A DNA stretch of 47,130 nt from JBBDSV01 sp040904785 (GTDB taxonomy: Bacteria > Actinomycetota > Nitriliruptoria > Nitriliruptorales > Nitriliruptoraceae): contig JBBDSV010000026.1 of the NCBI GenBank assembly GCA_040904785.1, positions 1-47,130 on the forward strand, in the 5' to 3' direction. The position numbers were made by a program, and so were the translations under genes. Positions 26,999 through 34,568 of the stretch are shown here, piece after piece. The notes below the pieces were generated by a model. The model was not told the DNA's origin. It saw only the letters and a program-made list of their open reading frames with translations, and did not search any database. Positions within the stretch are counted from its first letter, which is position 1, and each line of letters opens with the position of its first letter.

Positions 26999-28126
26999 AT
27001 GGCCACCAGCCACGCCGACGACCTCGCATCGTTGCGCGAGCGGCTTCGGCAGATCGCCGCCGACCTCGACATCGACACCAGTCGTCAGCGCAGCGAGGAG
27101 CTGCAGGCGCGCGCAGCCGAGCCCGGCCTGTGGGACGACACCGAGGTTGCGCGTCAGGTCACGACCGAACTGTCCCGTGTCGAAGACGACGTCGCGCGAG
27201 TCGATCGGCTTGCCGCGCGGCTCGACGACCTCGAGGTGCTCGACGAGCTTGCGGTCGAAGAGGGCGACGACGCCTCCGCGCAGGAAGTGACCGCGGGGCT
27301 GGCATCGATCCAAGCCGAGCTCGAGCGGCTCGACGTCGCCACACTGCTGTCGGGAGAGCACGACCGCTCGGACGCCATCGTTTCAATCCATGCGGGGGAG
27401 GGCGGTGTCGACGCGATGGACTGGGCGCAGATGCTGCAACGCATGTATCTGCGGTGGGCGGAGACGCGCGGGTACGAGACGGAGGTCTATGACCAGTCGT
27501 ACGGCGAAGAGGCCGGCCTGAAGTCGACGACCTTCGAGGTGCGCGGTCCGGACGCCTACGGCTGGCTCTCGGCGGAGCACGGCGTGCATCGCCTCGTGCG
27601 GATCAGCCCGTTCGACTCTGCGGCCCGCCGCCAGACGTCGTTCGCGCTCGTCGATGTTGTGCCCGTCCTGCCTGAGGTGGACACGGAAGTCGACGTGCCC
27701 GACGAAGACATCCGTGTTGACGTCTACCGCTCGTCGGGACCGGGCGGGCAGAGTGTCAACACCACCGACTCGGCGGTGCGGATCACCCACCTGCCGACCG
27801 GCATCGTCGTCAGCTGCCAGAACGAGAAGTCGCAGCACCAGAACAAGGCGGTCGCCCTGCGCGTGCTCAAGGTCAAGCTGGCCGACCTGGAACGGCTCAA
27901 ACGCGCCGAAGAACTCGATGAACTGCGCGGCGGCGTGCAGAACGTGGGCTTCGGGTCACAGATCCGCAGCTACGTCCTTCACCCGTACCAGATGGTCAAA
28001 GATCTCCGCAGCGACTACGAGACGGGCAGTGTCGAGTCGGTTCTCGATGGCGATCTCGACGCGGTCATCGAGGCCGAGCTGCGGCGTCGGGTGCGCGCCG
28101 CCGGCCGTGACGATCGTGCGGAATGA
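26999..28126 (+). CDS. prfB: peptide chain release factor 2
   Basis: A 375-residue release factor for UGA and UAA stop codons. It has the SPF anticodon-like tripeptide at S203-P204-F205 and the catalytic GGQ at 249-251 (GPGGQSVN). The HQN-rich segment EKSQHQNKAVALRVL is typical. The reading frame is continuous: there is no early in-frame UGA and no programmed frameshift as in most proteobacterial prfB. Start ATG 26999 has an AAGAGGA ribosome site. It opens the conserved prfB-ftsE-ftsX cluster. A TAGCAT box at 26932-26937 is a possible -10. Confidence 0.97.
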   Translation: MATSHADDLASLRERLRQIAADLDIDTSRQRSEELQARAAEPGLWDDTEVARQVTTELSRVEDDVARVDRLAARLDDLEVLDELAVEEGDDASAQEVTAGLASIQAELERLDVATLLSGEHDRSDAIVSIHAGEGGVDAMDWAQMLQRMYLRWAETRGYETEVYDQSYGEEAGLKSTTFEVRGPDAYGWLSAEHGVHRLVRISPFDSAARRQTSFALVDVVPVLPEVDTEVDVPDEDIRVDVYRSSGPGGQSVNTTDSAVRITHLPTGIVVSCQNEKSQHQNKAVALRVLKVKLADLERLKRAEELDELRGGVQNVGFGSQIRSYVLHPYQMVKDLRSDYETGSVESVLDGDLDAVIEAELRRRVRAAGRDDRAE

Positions 28127-28283
28127 TCGCGCGTGACTGGCCGTTCGACCACGGTGTCGCCTCCCCGGGAGGCCACGGGTGCTCCGGTATGCTCCGCCAG
28201 CGTCCGCCCGCCACCTCCAGCCGAGGGCGAACCCGCGACCGGTCTCGCGTCCGAAGACGCCCGCGATCTGTGAGCATCCATCC

Positions 28284-28982
28284 GTGATCAGGCTCGAACA
28301 CGTCACCAAGACCTACAAGCGCGGCGCCAAGGACGAGGTCGTCGCGCTCGACGACGTCTCAATCGATGTCGGCAAGGGCGAGTTCGTCTTCGTCGTCGGA
28401 CCGTCCGGATCGGGCAAGTCGACCTTCATGAAGCTGCTCACGCGTGAGCAGCTGTGCGACGAGGGTGAGGTCTGGGTCGCCGGCAAGAATCTCAACTCGC
28501 TGCGCTCCTGGAAGGTTCCTGCGCTGCGTCGTGAGATCGGCTACGTCTACCAAGATTTCAAGCTGCTCGACAACAAGACCGTGACGGAGAACGTGGCGTT
28601 CGCTCTCGAGGTCATCGGTCGCAACCGGCGCGAGATCGATCGGCGTGTCCCCGAGGTGCTTGAGCTCGTCGGGCTCGACGGCAAGGAACACGCACGGCCG
28701 CACGAGCTGTCCGGCGGTCAGCAGCAGCGGGTCTCTATCGCGCGTGCGTTCGTGAACAATCCTCGGATCCTGCTGTGTGACGAGCCGACGGGCAACCTCG
28801 ATCCGTCGACGTCCGTGGGCATCATGAAGCTGCTCGACCGCATCAACCGGACCGGCGCGACGGTGGTGATGGCGACCCACGATCAGCACATCGTTGACTC
28901 GATGCGGCGTCGGGTCATCGAGCTCGAGAACGGGCGGGTCGTTCGAGACCAGTCGCGTGGGGTCTACGGCTATGCCGGCTGA
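28284..28982 (+). CDS. ftsE: cell-division ATP-binding protein FtsE
   Basis: A 232-residue ABC ATPase that works with FtsX at the division site to switch on peptidoglycan hydrolases. Motifs are Walker A GPSGSGKST (39-47), Q-loop VYQDFKLL, signature LSGGQQQRVSIARA, Walker B ILLCDEPTGNLD and switch ATHDQ. The start is a GTG at 28284; the first residues match FtsE N-termini (IRLEHVTKTY). The 157 nt after prfB contain a GC-rich 15-nt palindrome (28159-28173) and a TATGCT box (28188-28193) that may start ftsE transcripts. Confidence 0.97.
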   Translation: MIRLEHVTKTYKRGAKDEVVALDDVSIDVGKGEFVFVVGPSGSGKSTFMKLLTREQLCDEGEVWVAGKNLNSLRSWKVPALRREIGYVYQDFKLLDNKTVTENVAFALEVIGRNRREIDRRVPEVLELVGLDGKEHARPHELSGGQQQRVSIARAFVNNPRILLCDEPTGNLDPSTSVGIMKLLDRINRTGATVVMATHDQHIVDSMRRRVIELENGRVVRDQSRGVYGYAG

Positions 28983-28988
28983 ACGTGT

Positions 28989-29009
28989 CGCAGCCGTGTC
29001 ACGGCTGCG
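28989..29009. repeat. perfect 21-bp palindrome between ftsE and ftsX
   Basis: CGCAGCCGTG (28989-28998), a central T, and CACGGCTGCG (29000-29009) form a perfect 10-bp inverted repeat starting six bases after the ftsE stop. It lies 25 nt before the ftsX ATG. As RNA it would fold into a very stable hairpin and could attenuate readthrough or protect the ftsE message; as DNA it could be an operator. Confidence 0.6.
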
Positions 29010-29034
29010 GATCCATGCCGGCGAGGAGTGCTGA

Positions 29035-29928
29035 ATGTCCGCGAGGTGGCGCTACATCCTGGCGGAGGCATTGCGTGGCCTCCGCCGGAACTTGATGATG
29101 ACCGTCGCCGTGGTGCTCTCGGTCACGGTGTCGCTCACACTGCTCGGAGCGAGCCTGCTGCTGTCCGACCAGGTCGACCTCGCGACCGACGACTGGGTCG
29201 GCAAGGTCGAAGTGTCGATCTTCCTGTGCGACGGGTCGACCTGTCCGGCGATCACCGACGAACAGCTCGAACAGCTGCGCGACGAACTCGAGGCGGAACC
29301 GGTCGTCGCCGAGGTCTTCTACGAGTCCAAAGAGGACGCCTACGAGCGTTTCACCGAAATCTTCAAGGACCAGCCGAACCTGATCGAATCGGTCGACCCG
29401 GACATCCTGCCGGCATCCTTCCGCGTCCGCTTGCAGGATCCGTCGCTGTTCAACGTGATCGCAGAGCAGTTCGCGGCCTATCCGGGGGTCGAAGACATCG
29501 TCGACCAGCGCGAGGTCCTCGACCAGTTCCTCAGCTTCACCGACGTCATCCGCAGCGGGGCGTTGATCGTGGCGATCATCCAGCTCATTGCCGCAGGCGT
29601 CCTCATCGCCAACACCATCCGACTCGCAGCGTTCGCGCGCAGGGAACAGACGTCGATCATGCGGCTCGTCGGTGCCGGCAACTGGTACATCCGTCTGCCA
29701 TTCGTGCTCGAGGGCGTGTTCGCCGGGTTGTTGGGTGCGTTGGCGTCGTGGGGGCTGCTGTACGGGACGGTGCCGCGGGTCGCGGCGAACCTCTCACGGG
29801 AAGTCGAGCTCATGCCGTTCATCGGGCCGACCGAGGTGCTGGCCATCGGTCCCTGGCTCATCGCGGCCGGCGTCGGCATCGCGGCGTTCTCCTCGATCGT
29901 TGCACTGCGGCGATTCCTCCACATCTGA
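29035..29928 (+). CDS. ftsX: cell-division permease-like protein FtsX
   Basis: A 297-residue membrane protein with the FtsX layout: N-terminal cytoplasmic helix with LRGLRRNLMM, first membrane helix (about 20-42), extracellular domain (about 43-165) with VEVSIFLCDGSTCPAITDEQ and YESKEDAYERFTEIF, and three C-terminal helices. The extracellular domain contains two cysteines near its start, a possible disulfide. GGAG lies 6 nt before the ATG. FtsX transmits ATP use by FtsE to a coiled-coil peptidase outside; such a protein is encoded next. Confidence 0.96.
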   Translation: MSARWRYILAEALRGLRRNLMMTVAVVLSVTVSLTLLGASLLLSDQVDLATDDWVGKVEVSIFLCDGSTCPAITDEQLEQLRDELEAEPVVAEVFYESKEDAYERFTEIFKDQPNLIESVDPDILPASFRVRLQDPSLFNVIAEQFAAYPGVEDIVDQREVLDQFLSFTDVIRSGALIVAIIQLIAAGVLIANTIRLAAFARREQTSIMRLVGAGNWYIRLPFVLEGVFAGLLGALASWGLLYGTVPRVAANLSREVELMPFIGPTEVLAIGPWLIAAGVGIAAFSSIVALRRFLHI

Positions 29929-30077
29929 TCTGCCGCTGCACCCGACGGCGGACCCTGGCCGAAGGTCCCCCGAAAACTCGTGTTGCTTCTGTAGCCTGAT
30001 GTGGTCCGTGTGGGTTGTGTGCCCACGGCGGTGTGACGTGCGATGGGCAATCCCTGCGCCTCGACGTCGGGACAGGA

Positions 30078-31322
30078 ATGAGCGAGCCGGTGCTACGGAA
30101 TGCGTTGCGACTCCGCATGGCCGTTGTTGCCATGGCCGTGCTCACCCTCGTTCCCACGTCCGCGCAGGCGCAGGACATGGACGACCTCCAGGCGCAGCTG
30201 CGTGAGGCACAGGAGGAACGCGAGCGTGCACAGGAAGCGCTCGCCGAGACGCGTGCCGCCGAGGGCGATGCCCGGGACCGGCTCTCCGCCGTCGAGCGCG
30301 AGCTCGCGCAACAAGAGACCGTGCTCGCCGCACTCGAGCGGGAACTCGCGCTCGCACGTGAGTCGCTGGCGGCAGCACAGGAACGGCTCGCCGTCGCTCG
30401 CGAGGAACTCGTCGAGGTCAATGCCGATCTTGTCGAGGCCGAAGCCGTGCTCGACGAGACGAGAAGCCGGCTCGAACTGCGGATCCGTGCGGCGTTCAAG
30501 TACGGGCCGATCTCGTTCGCCGAGGCGTTCGCCGGCGTGCGCGACGTCGCAGATTTCGTCAATTCCACGCAGTACGTGTCACACGTCGTGACCAACGATC
30601 GTCAGCTCGTCGGCGACTTCGAGACGCAGTTGGCCGCGGTCGAACTGCAGCGGGAGCGGGCGCGCGTGCTGCGCGAGCGCGCCGCGGCCGAGGAGGCCGA
30701 CGCTGCAGTTGCCGCCGAACAGATCGAATACGCCGCGACCGAACAGTCGCGCGTGGCCGCCTCGATCCGCGAGCGCCGGCGTGAACGCGCCGCGGCGCTC
30801 GAGGAGTTGCGCACCGACCGCGCGGCGCTCGAAGGTCACCTCAAGGGCCTGGAAGCAGAGTCGGCGCGGATCCAGGCACAGCTGGCAGAACTCGCCCGGC
30901 GTCAGGCCAGCGGAGCCAATCCCGGCGGTTGGGTCCGACCGGTGTCGGGAAGCATCTCCTCACCGTTCGGGCCCCGCTGGGGACGGATGCACTACGGCGT
31001 CGACCTGGCGACATCGATGGGCTCCGGTATCGGCGCCGCCCAGAGCGGGACGATCGTGTGGCGCGTGACCGGGTGCAACCCCACCAGTTCCTGGGGTTGC
31101 GGTGGAGGCTTCGGCAACTATGTCGTGGTCGATCACGGCGGCGGATTCGCGACCGTGTATGCCCACATGGAGCAGGTCAACGTGTCGACGAACCAGGAAG
31201 TCTCGGCCGGTCAGTCGCTGGGCACCGTCGGCAACTCGGGCAACTCGTACGGTCCGCACCTGCACTTCGAGCTCTACGACGGCGGGCAACGCAAGAACCC
31301 GTGCAACTACATCTCCTGCTGA
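30078..31322 (+). CDS. coiled-coil M23 peptidase (EnvC-like murein hydrolase/activator)
   Basis: A 414-residue secreted protein: signal peptide (about residues 10-32, ending PTSAQA), a long coiled coil (about 33-290, Glu/Arg/Ala rich), then an M23 LytM domain. The catalytic pattern is present: MHYGVDLA with H and D, and HLHFEL with the HxH pair, so it may be an active metallopeptidase rather than a degenerate activator like EnvC. An insertion with two close cysteines (TGCNPTSSWGCGGG) precedes NYVVVDHGGG. Position right after ftsEX strongly suggests it is their wall-hydrolysis partner. A TAGCCT box at 29992-29997 is a possible -10. Confidence 0.9.
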   Translation: MSEPVLRNALRLRMAVVAMAVLTLVPTSAQAQDMDDLQAQLREAQEERERAQEALAETRAAEGDARDRLSAVERELAQQETVLAALERELALARESLAAAQERLAVAREELVEVNADLVEAEAVLDETRSRLELRIRAAFKYGPISFAEAFAGVRDVADFVNSTQYVSHVVTNDRQLVGDFETQLAAVELQRERARVLRERAAAEEADAAVAAEQIEYAATEQSRVAASIRERRRERAAALEELRTDRAALEGHLKGLEAESARIQAQLAELARRQASGANPGGWVRPVSGSISSPFGPRWGRMHYGVDLATSMGSGIGAAQSGTIVWRVTGCNPTSSWGCGGGFGNYVVVDHGGGFATVYAHMEQVNVSTNQEVSAGQSLGTVGNSGNSYGPHLHFELYDGGQRKNPCNYISC

Positions 31323-31338
31323 GCGTTACGCTCCGCCA

Positions 31339-31812
31339 ATGGCCAGTTCTGCTTCGTCGGGCGGCACCAAGCTGATCGTCAGCAATCGCCGCGCCCGCCA
31401 CGACTACCACCTCGAAGACACCTTCGAGGCTGGCCTCGTGCTGGCCGGCACCGAAGTCAAGACGCTGCGCGACGGCAAGGGCTCGCTCGCCGAGGCGTGG
31501 GTCAAGGTCGAGAACGGCGACGCGTGGCTGATGCAGGCGCACATTCCCGAGTACCGCTTCGGCAATCGCAACAACCACGATCCGGTGCGTCCGCGCAAGC
31601 TGCTGCTGCACCGTCGGGAACTCGAGCGGCTGGAACACGCGGTATCCGCCAAGGGCATGACGCTCGTGCCCACCCGTCTGTACTTCCGGGGCGGGCGCGC
31701 GAAACTCGAGTTCGCCATTGGGCGGGGCAAGAACGTCGCCGACAAGCGGCAAACCGCCAAGGCGCGCGACGCGGCGCGCGAGATCGAACGTGCGCTCAAG
31801 GCGCGGCGTTGA
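31339..31812 (+). CDS. smpB: SsrA-binding protein
   Basis: A 157-residue RNA-binding protein that carries tmRNA into stalled ribosomes. Markers are the N-terminal KLIVSNRRARHDYHLEDTFE, GLVLAGTEVKTLRDGKGSL, the PEYRFGNRNNHDP loop and the C-terminal basic helix KNVADKRQTAKARDAAREIE. TACGCT (31327-31332) is exactly seven bases before the A of the ATG, so the gene may also have its own promoter giving a leaderless message; no ribosome site is visible. Its RNA partner ssrA follows 95 nt downstream. Confidence 0.97.
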   Translation: MASSASSGGTKLIVSNRRARHDYHLEDTFEAGLVLAGTEVKTLRDGKGSLAEAWVKVENGDAWLMQAHIPEYRFGNRNNHDPVRPRKLLLHRRELERLEHAVSAKGMTLVPTRLYFRGGRAKLEFAIGRGKNVADKRQTAKARDAAREIERALKARR

Positions 31813-31822
31813 CGCATTGCCG

Positions 31823-31851
31823 ATGACCGACTGGCGGCCGGCGGATACCAT
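31823..31851 (+). promoter_or_regulatory. candidate ssrA promoter
   Basis: ATGACC (31823-31828) and TACCAT (31846-31851) are spaced by 17 nt and match the -35 and -10 pattern of vegetative actinobacterial promoters. A start near 31858 would give a pre-tmRNA with about 50 nt of 5' leader, to be removed by RNase P. Confidence 0.45.
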
Positions 31852-31907
31852 GGTGTCGTCGCCTGCTGGCGGCCATCACAACTACACAGCGTCGATGCAC
31901 TCACTTT

Positions 31908-32266
31908 GGGGCTGACACGGTTTCGACCGTGGTCATGTCGTCGCCAAGGGAGCGTGCCGAGGGTGCCCGCGCGACCTCGACAAAACACGCGGGAACCACT
32001 AACTGCCAAGGACAATGACCTGGCACTCGCGGCCTAAACACCCGCGACGATTCGCCTCTGACGCCTCGTAGGAGGATCGAATCGACATCACGAGGCTCCA
32101 CTCCGCCGGCCGGACCACCCGCCGCGCGGGGAACATTTTCGGTGGTATGGACGCGGAAGCAGCCTGGTTCTGGAGCGCCGCGTCCGAGATGATCCGGAAC
32201 CTACGCACGTAGAGCCCCGAGTGACGAGGCCGCGGGACCCGGGTTCGACTCCCGGCAGCTCCACCA
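31908..32266 (+). ncRNA. ssrA: transfer-messenger RNA (tmRNA)
   Basis: A 359-nt one-piece tmRNA. The 5' end GGGGCTGACACGGTTTCGAC and 3' end with the T-arm GGGTTCGACTCCCGG, CAGCTCC and an encoded ACCA form the Ala-tRNA-like half; the acceptor stem pairs GGGGCTG with CAGCTCC including one G-U. The tag reading frame at 32005-32037 (GCC AAG GAC up to TAA) encodes AKDNDLALAA, keeping the ALAA degradation signal. The tag is short for an actinobacterium, and a leucine takes the place of the usual tyrosine before ALAA. smpB is immediately upstream. Confidence 0.97.
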
Positions 32267-32268
32267 TC

Positions 32269-32294
32269 GACGGTCGGCGCCCGCGCCGGCCGTC
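32269..32294 (+). terminator. hairpin terminator after ssrA
   Basis: GACGGTCGGCGC (32269-32280) pairs with GCGCCGGCCGTC (32283-32294), one G-U, nearly no loop, beginning 3 nt after the tmRNA CCA. There is no U-run, which is usual in this GC range. The remaining 74 nt to the ndh stop show nothing else. Confidence 0.65.
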
Positions 32295-32368
32295 ACCCGC
32301 ATCGACGCTGCCTTTCGCATGATTCGCCGTTGCGCGTCACGTCGCCCGAGCCGGGATTGCCAGTCCGA

Positions 32369-33664
32369 TCATCGGGTCGTCGTGTCAACATGGACGCGCC
32401 GCTGTGCGGGATCATCGGCACGGTCGTGCAGGATCAGTCGCGCGGCGTGGTCGTAGGTGACGTAGTTCCATACCCAGTGCAGCAGCACGGTGATGCGGTT
32501 GCGGAATCCGACGAGGAACAGAAGGTGGAGGCCGAGCCACGCGAACCACGCGAGACGCCCGGTGAACCGGATTCCCCCCGGCAGTTCCGCGACCGCGTCG
32601 TTGCGGCCGATCGTGGCCATCGTGCCCTTGTCGCGGAACCGGAATACCGCGTGCGGCCGTGCCGCCGGTGCGCTCGAGGCCAACTGGTGGGCGACGAAAC
32701 GCGCCTGCTGCATCGCCACCGGCGCGAGCTGCGGCAGCAGGACGCCGGCCGCATCCGTCGCGGCTGCGAGGTCGCCGATGACGTGAACACGATCGTCGCC
32801 TGGCAACCGCAGCTGTTCGTCGACCACGACCCGACCGCCGCGCGTCGTTTCGGTGTTGAGCGCGCGCGAGTGGTGATGCGGTCACGCCGGCGACCCAGAC
32901 GAGCGTCCGCGTCGCAATTACGGTGCCATTGTCGAGTTCGACGCGGTCGGCATGCACGACCGACACCGCAGCGTTGAGATAGACGTCGACGCCGCGTTCG
33001 CGGAGCGCGGCGAGCGCGTTGTCGGACGATCCGCCACGAAACGTGCCGAGCAGCCGGTCGGTGGCCTCGACGAGGACGATGCGCACGTCGTTGACGTCGA
33101 GGCTCGGGTGGTCGCGCCGCAGCACGTGATCGACGAGTTCGGTGAGCGCTCCGGCAAGCTCGACACCCGTCGGACCTCCGCCGGCGACGACGAACGTCAG
33201 GTCGCCGTCAGCACGCCGATCCGGCCTGGCCGTGGCGATCTCGAAGCGGCGCAGTACGTGGTCCCGCAGCGCGAGCGCCTCGGGCAGCGACTTGAGACCG
33301 AAGGCGTGCTCGGCGACGCCGGCGATGCCGAAATCGCTCGTCACCGCGCCGGCGGCCACCACCAGGTGGTCGTAGGACATCCGGGTGCCGTCGTCGAGCT
33401 GTATGAGGCGTGCCGTGCGATCGATGTCGACCACGGTGCCGAGCCGGACCCAGACGTTCGACCGGCGGTTTCCCCACCTGCGCAGGCCGAAGATCGGGCG
33501 GATCGGATGGCCGACATCCTGCGGCTGCAGTCCCGCCGNNNNNNNNNNNNNNNNNNNNNNNNNNNNNNNNNNNNNNNNNNNNNNNNNNNNNNNNNNNNNN
33601 NNNNNNNNNNNNNNNNNNNNNNNNNNNNNNNNNNNNNNCGCGCCGCGGTCGCCGTCAACTGCAT
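32369..33664 (-). pseudogene. ndh: type II NADH dehydrogenase, frameshifted and gapped
   Basis: A FAD-dependent NADH:quinone oxidoreductase (NDH-2) read in two frames. The upstream part shows AGLQPQDVGHPIRPIF, YDHLVVAAGA, FVVAGGGPTGVELAGAL (NAD-binding) and WVAGVTASPLARA. The frame then breaks near 32860-32868 in a GC dinucleotide run; the rest continues in another frame with VDEQLRLPGDDRVHVIGDLAAA (FAD motif) and a C-terminal membrane-binding segment. Restoring one GC unit would rejoin the frames. The first FAD-binding segment falls in the run of 100 N; the sequence beyond it (start ATG at 33664, MQLTATAA) is a plausible N-terminus. About 48 codons would be missing. Decay and assembly error cannot be told apart. 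Confidence 0.75.
33539..33638. other. assembly gap (100 N)
   Basis: Exactly 100 undetermined bases, the conventional placeholder for a scaffold gap of unknown length. It lies inside ndh; comparison with the usual NDH-2 N-terminus suggests about 145 nt are really missing. Confidence 0.98.
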
Positions 33665-33924
33665 GTGAGGGCAAACGGTGCAATGCATCGATGGTGCGAG
33701 TGGGCCGAACGACCCGGGCCGCAGCGCGACAACACGATGATGATGCCGTACGCTGATGAGGCGTTGCAGGTTCGTGTGATGCACCGCACCGGCGTTGCTG
33801 CCACCCAAGGGCACGCGTCGGGGACGACGGACGACGACGGACTCACCAAGGAGACCGCGCCGGCCCGCAGTCCAGCGACATCGCACGTTCGTCGTGGTCG
33901 GTCCGTAACCTCCGCGACGTCGAA
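33665..33924 (+). other. 260-nt stretch without a recognised gene, upstream of a terminator
   Basis: No coding sequence is convincing here: one frame from 33738 (MMMPYADEALQ) stays open but runs straight through the following terminator hairpin and has no family-like pattern. No tRNA or known riboswitch is visible. The strong terminator immediately downstream implies that something is transcribed on the plus strand, either a small RNA or a short leader. Confidence 0.3.
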
Positions 33925-33949
33925 CCCCGCTCCACGGAGCGGGGTTTTT
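33925..33949 (+). terminator. intrinsic terminator
   Basis: CCCCGCTC (33925-33932), loop CACG, GAGCGGGG (33937-33944), then five T. This is the only textbook rho-independent terminator with a U-run in the window. No gene on the plus strand ends before it. It lies 78 nt before the lipoprotein start. Confidence 0.85.
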
Positions 33950-34026
33950 GCATGGCAGCCGTGCAACCCATCGATCGCGGACGACGTCCCAGAGGCATCG
34001 ATCCACCCAGTCGGAGGCAGTCGTTG

Positions 34027-34515
34027 ATGCGCATTCGCTCCCACGTTCTCGTCGCCATCCTTGCGCTCGCCATGGCGGCATGCGCGTCGACGGCACCCGA
34101 CACGCCGGTGTCGTCACCCGTCGAAGGACCCGACGCCGCTGGCGGTGCGCGTGAGACGCTGCCACCGGCCCGTGATCTCCGTCCCGAGGCAACGAATCTG
34201 CGTGAACGACCCTTCGAGCGCGCACTGTCCGACGAGACCGACGGCAGCTTCCACATCATGCTCTCCGTCGGCCGCGAACCCTGCTACGCACTGGGTCGCG
34301 TCGACGTCGTCGAGACGGCCGAACGCGTGACGATCACGGTGTTCGAGGGGGATCTGCCGACCGACGGCGACACGGCATGCCCAGACGATGCCCAGGCGGC
34401 GTCGGTTCCCATCGATCTCGAGCGTGGCATCGGTGACCGTGAGGTCATCGATGGCGCAACCGACGAACCGGTCGTCGTCGACATCATCCGTGCGTCGACC
34501 GCGCCGATGTCGTAG
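34027..34515 (+). CDS. putative lipoprotein
   Basis: A 162-residue secreted protein with a short basic start, a hydrophobic stretch and the lipobox LAMAAC (cysteine near residue 20), so it should be lipidated by Lgt (encoded at 39.4-40.4 kb) and anchored on the outer face of the membrane. A Pro/Ala/Thr-rich linker (about 21-50) follows. The domain has two cysteines (REPCYALGRV and DTACPDDA) that could form a disulfide and looks beta-rich. I do not recognise the family. A short gap separates it from the DASS symporter. Confidence 0.7.
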   Translation: MRIRSHVLVAILALAMAACASTAPDTPVSSPVEGPDAAGGARETLPPARDLRPEATNLRERPFERALSDETDGSFHIMLSVGREPCYALGRVDVVETAERVTITVFEGDLPTDGDTACPDDAQAASVPIDLERGIGDREVIDGATDEPVVVDIIRASTAPMS

Positions 34516-34568
34516 GGACGGATCGCCGGCACGCCGGTTGCCCGTCGACCACACTGTGTCCCCACGAG

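Noticed and set aside
26999..27110. Programmed +1 frameshift in prfB
   Set aside because: The frame is continuous from the ATG with no early in-frame TGA, so no recoding is needed.
32256..32300. tmRNA 3' end as an attachment site for the phage segment
   Set aside because: No repeated copy of the ssrA 3' end and no integrase were found; the phage sequence begins 10 kb away inside leuA.
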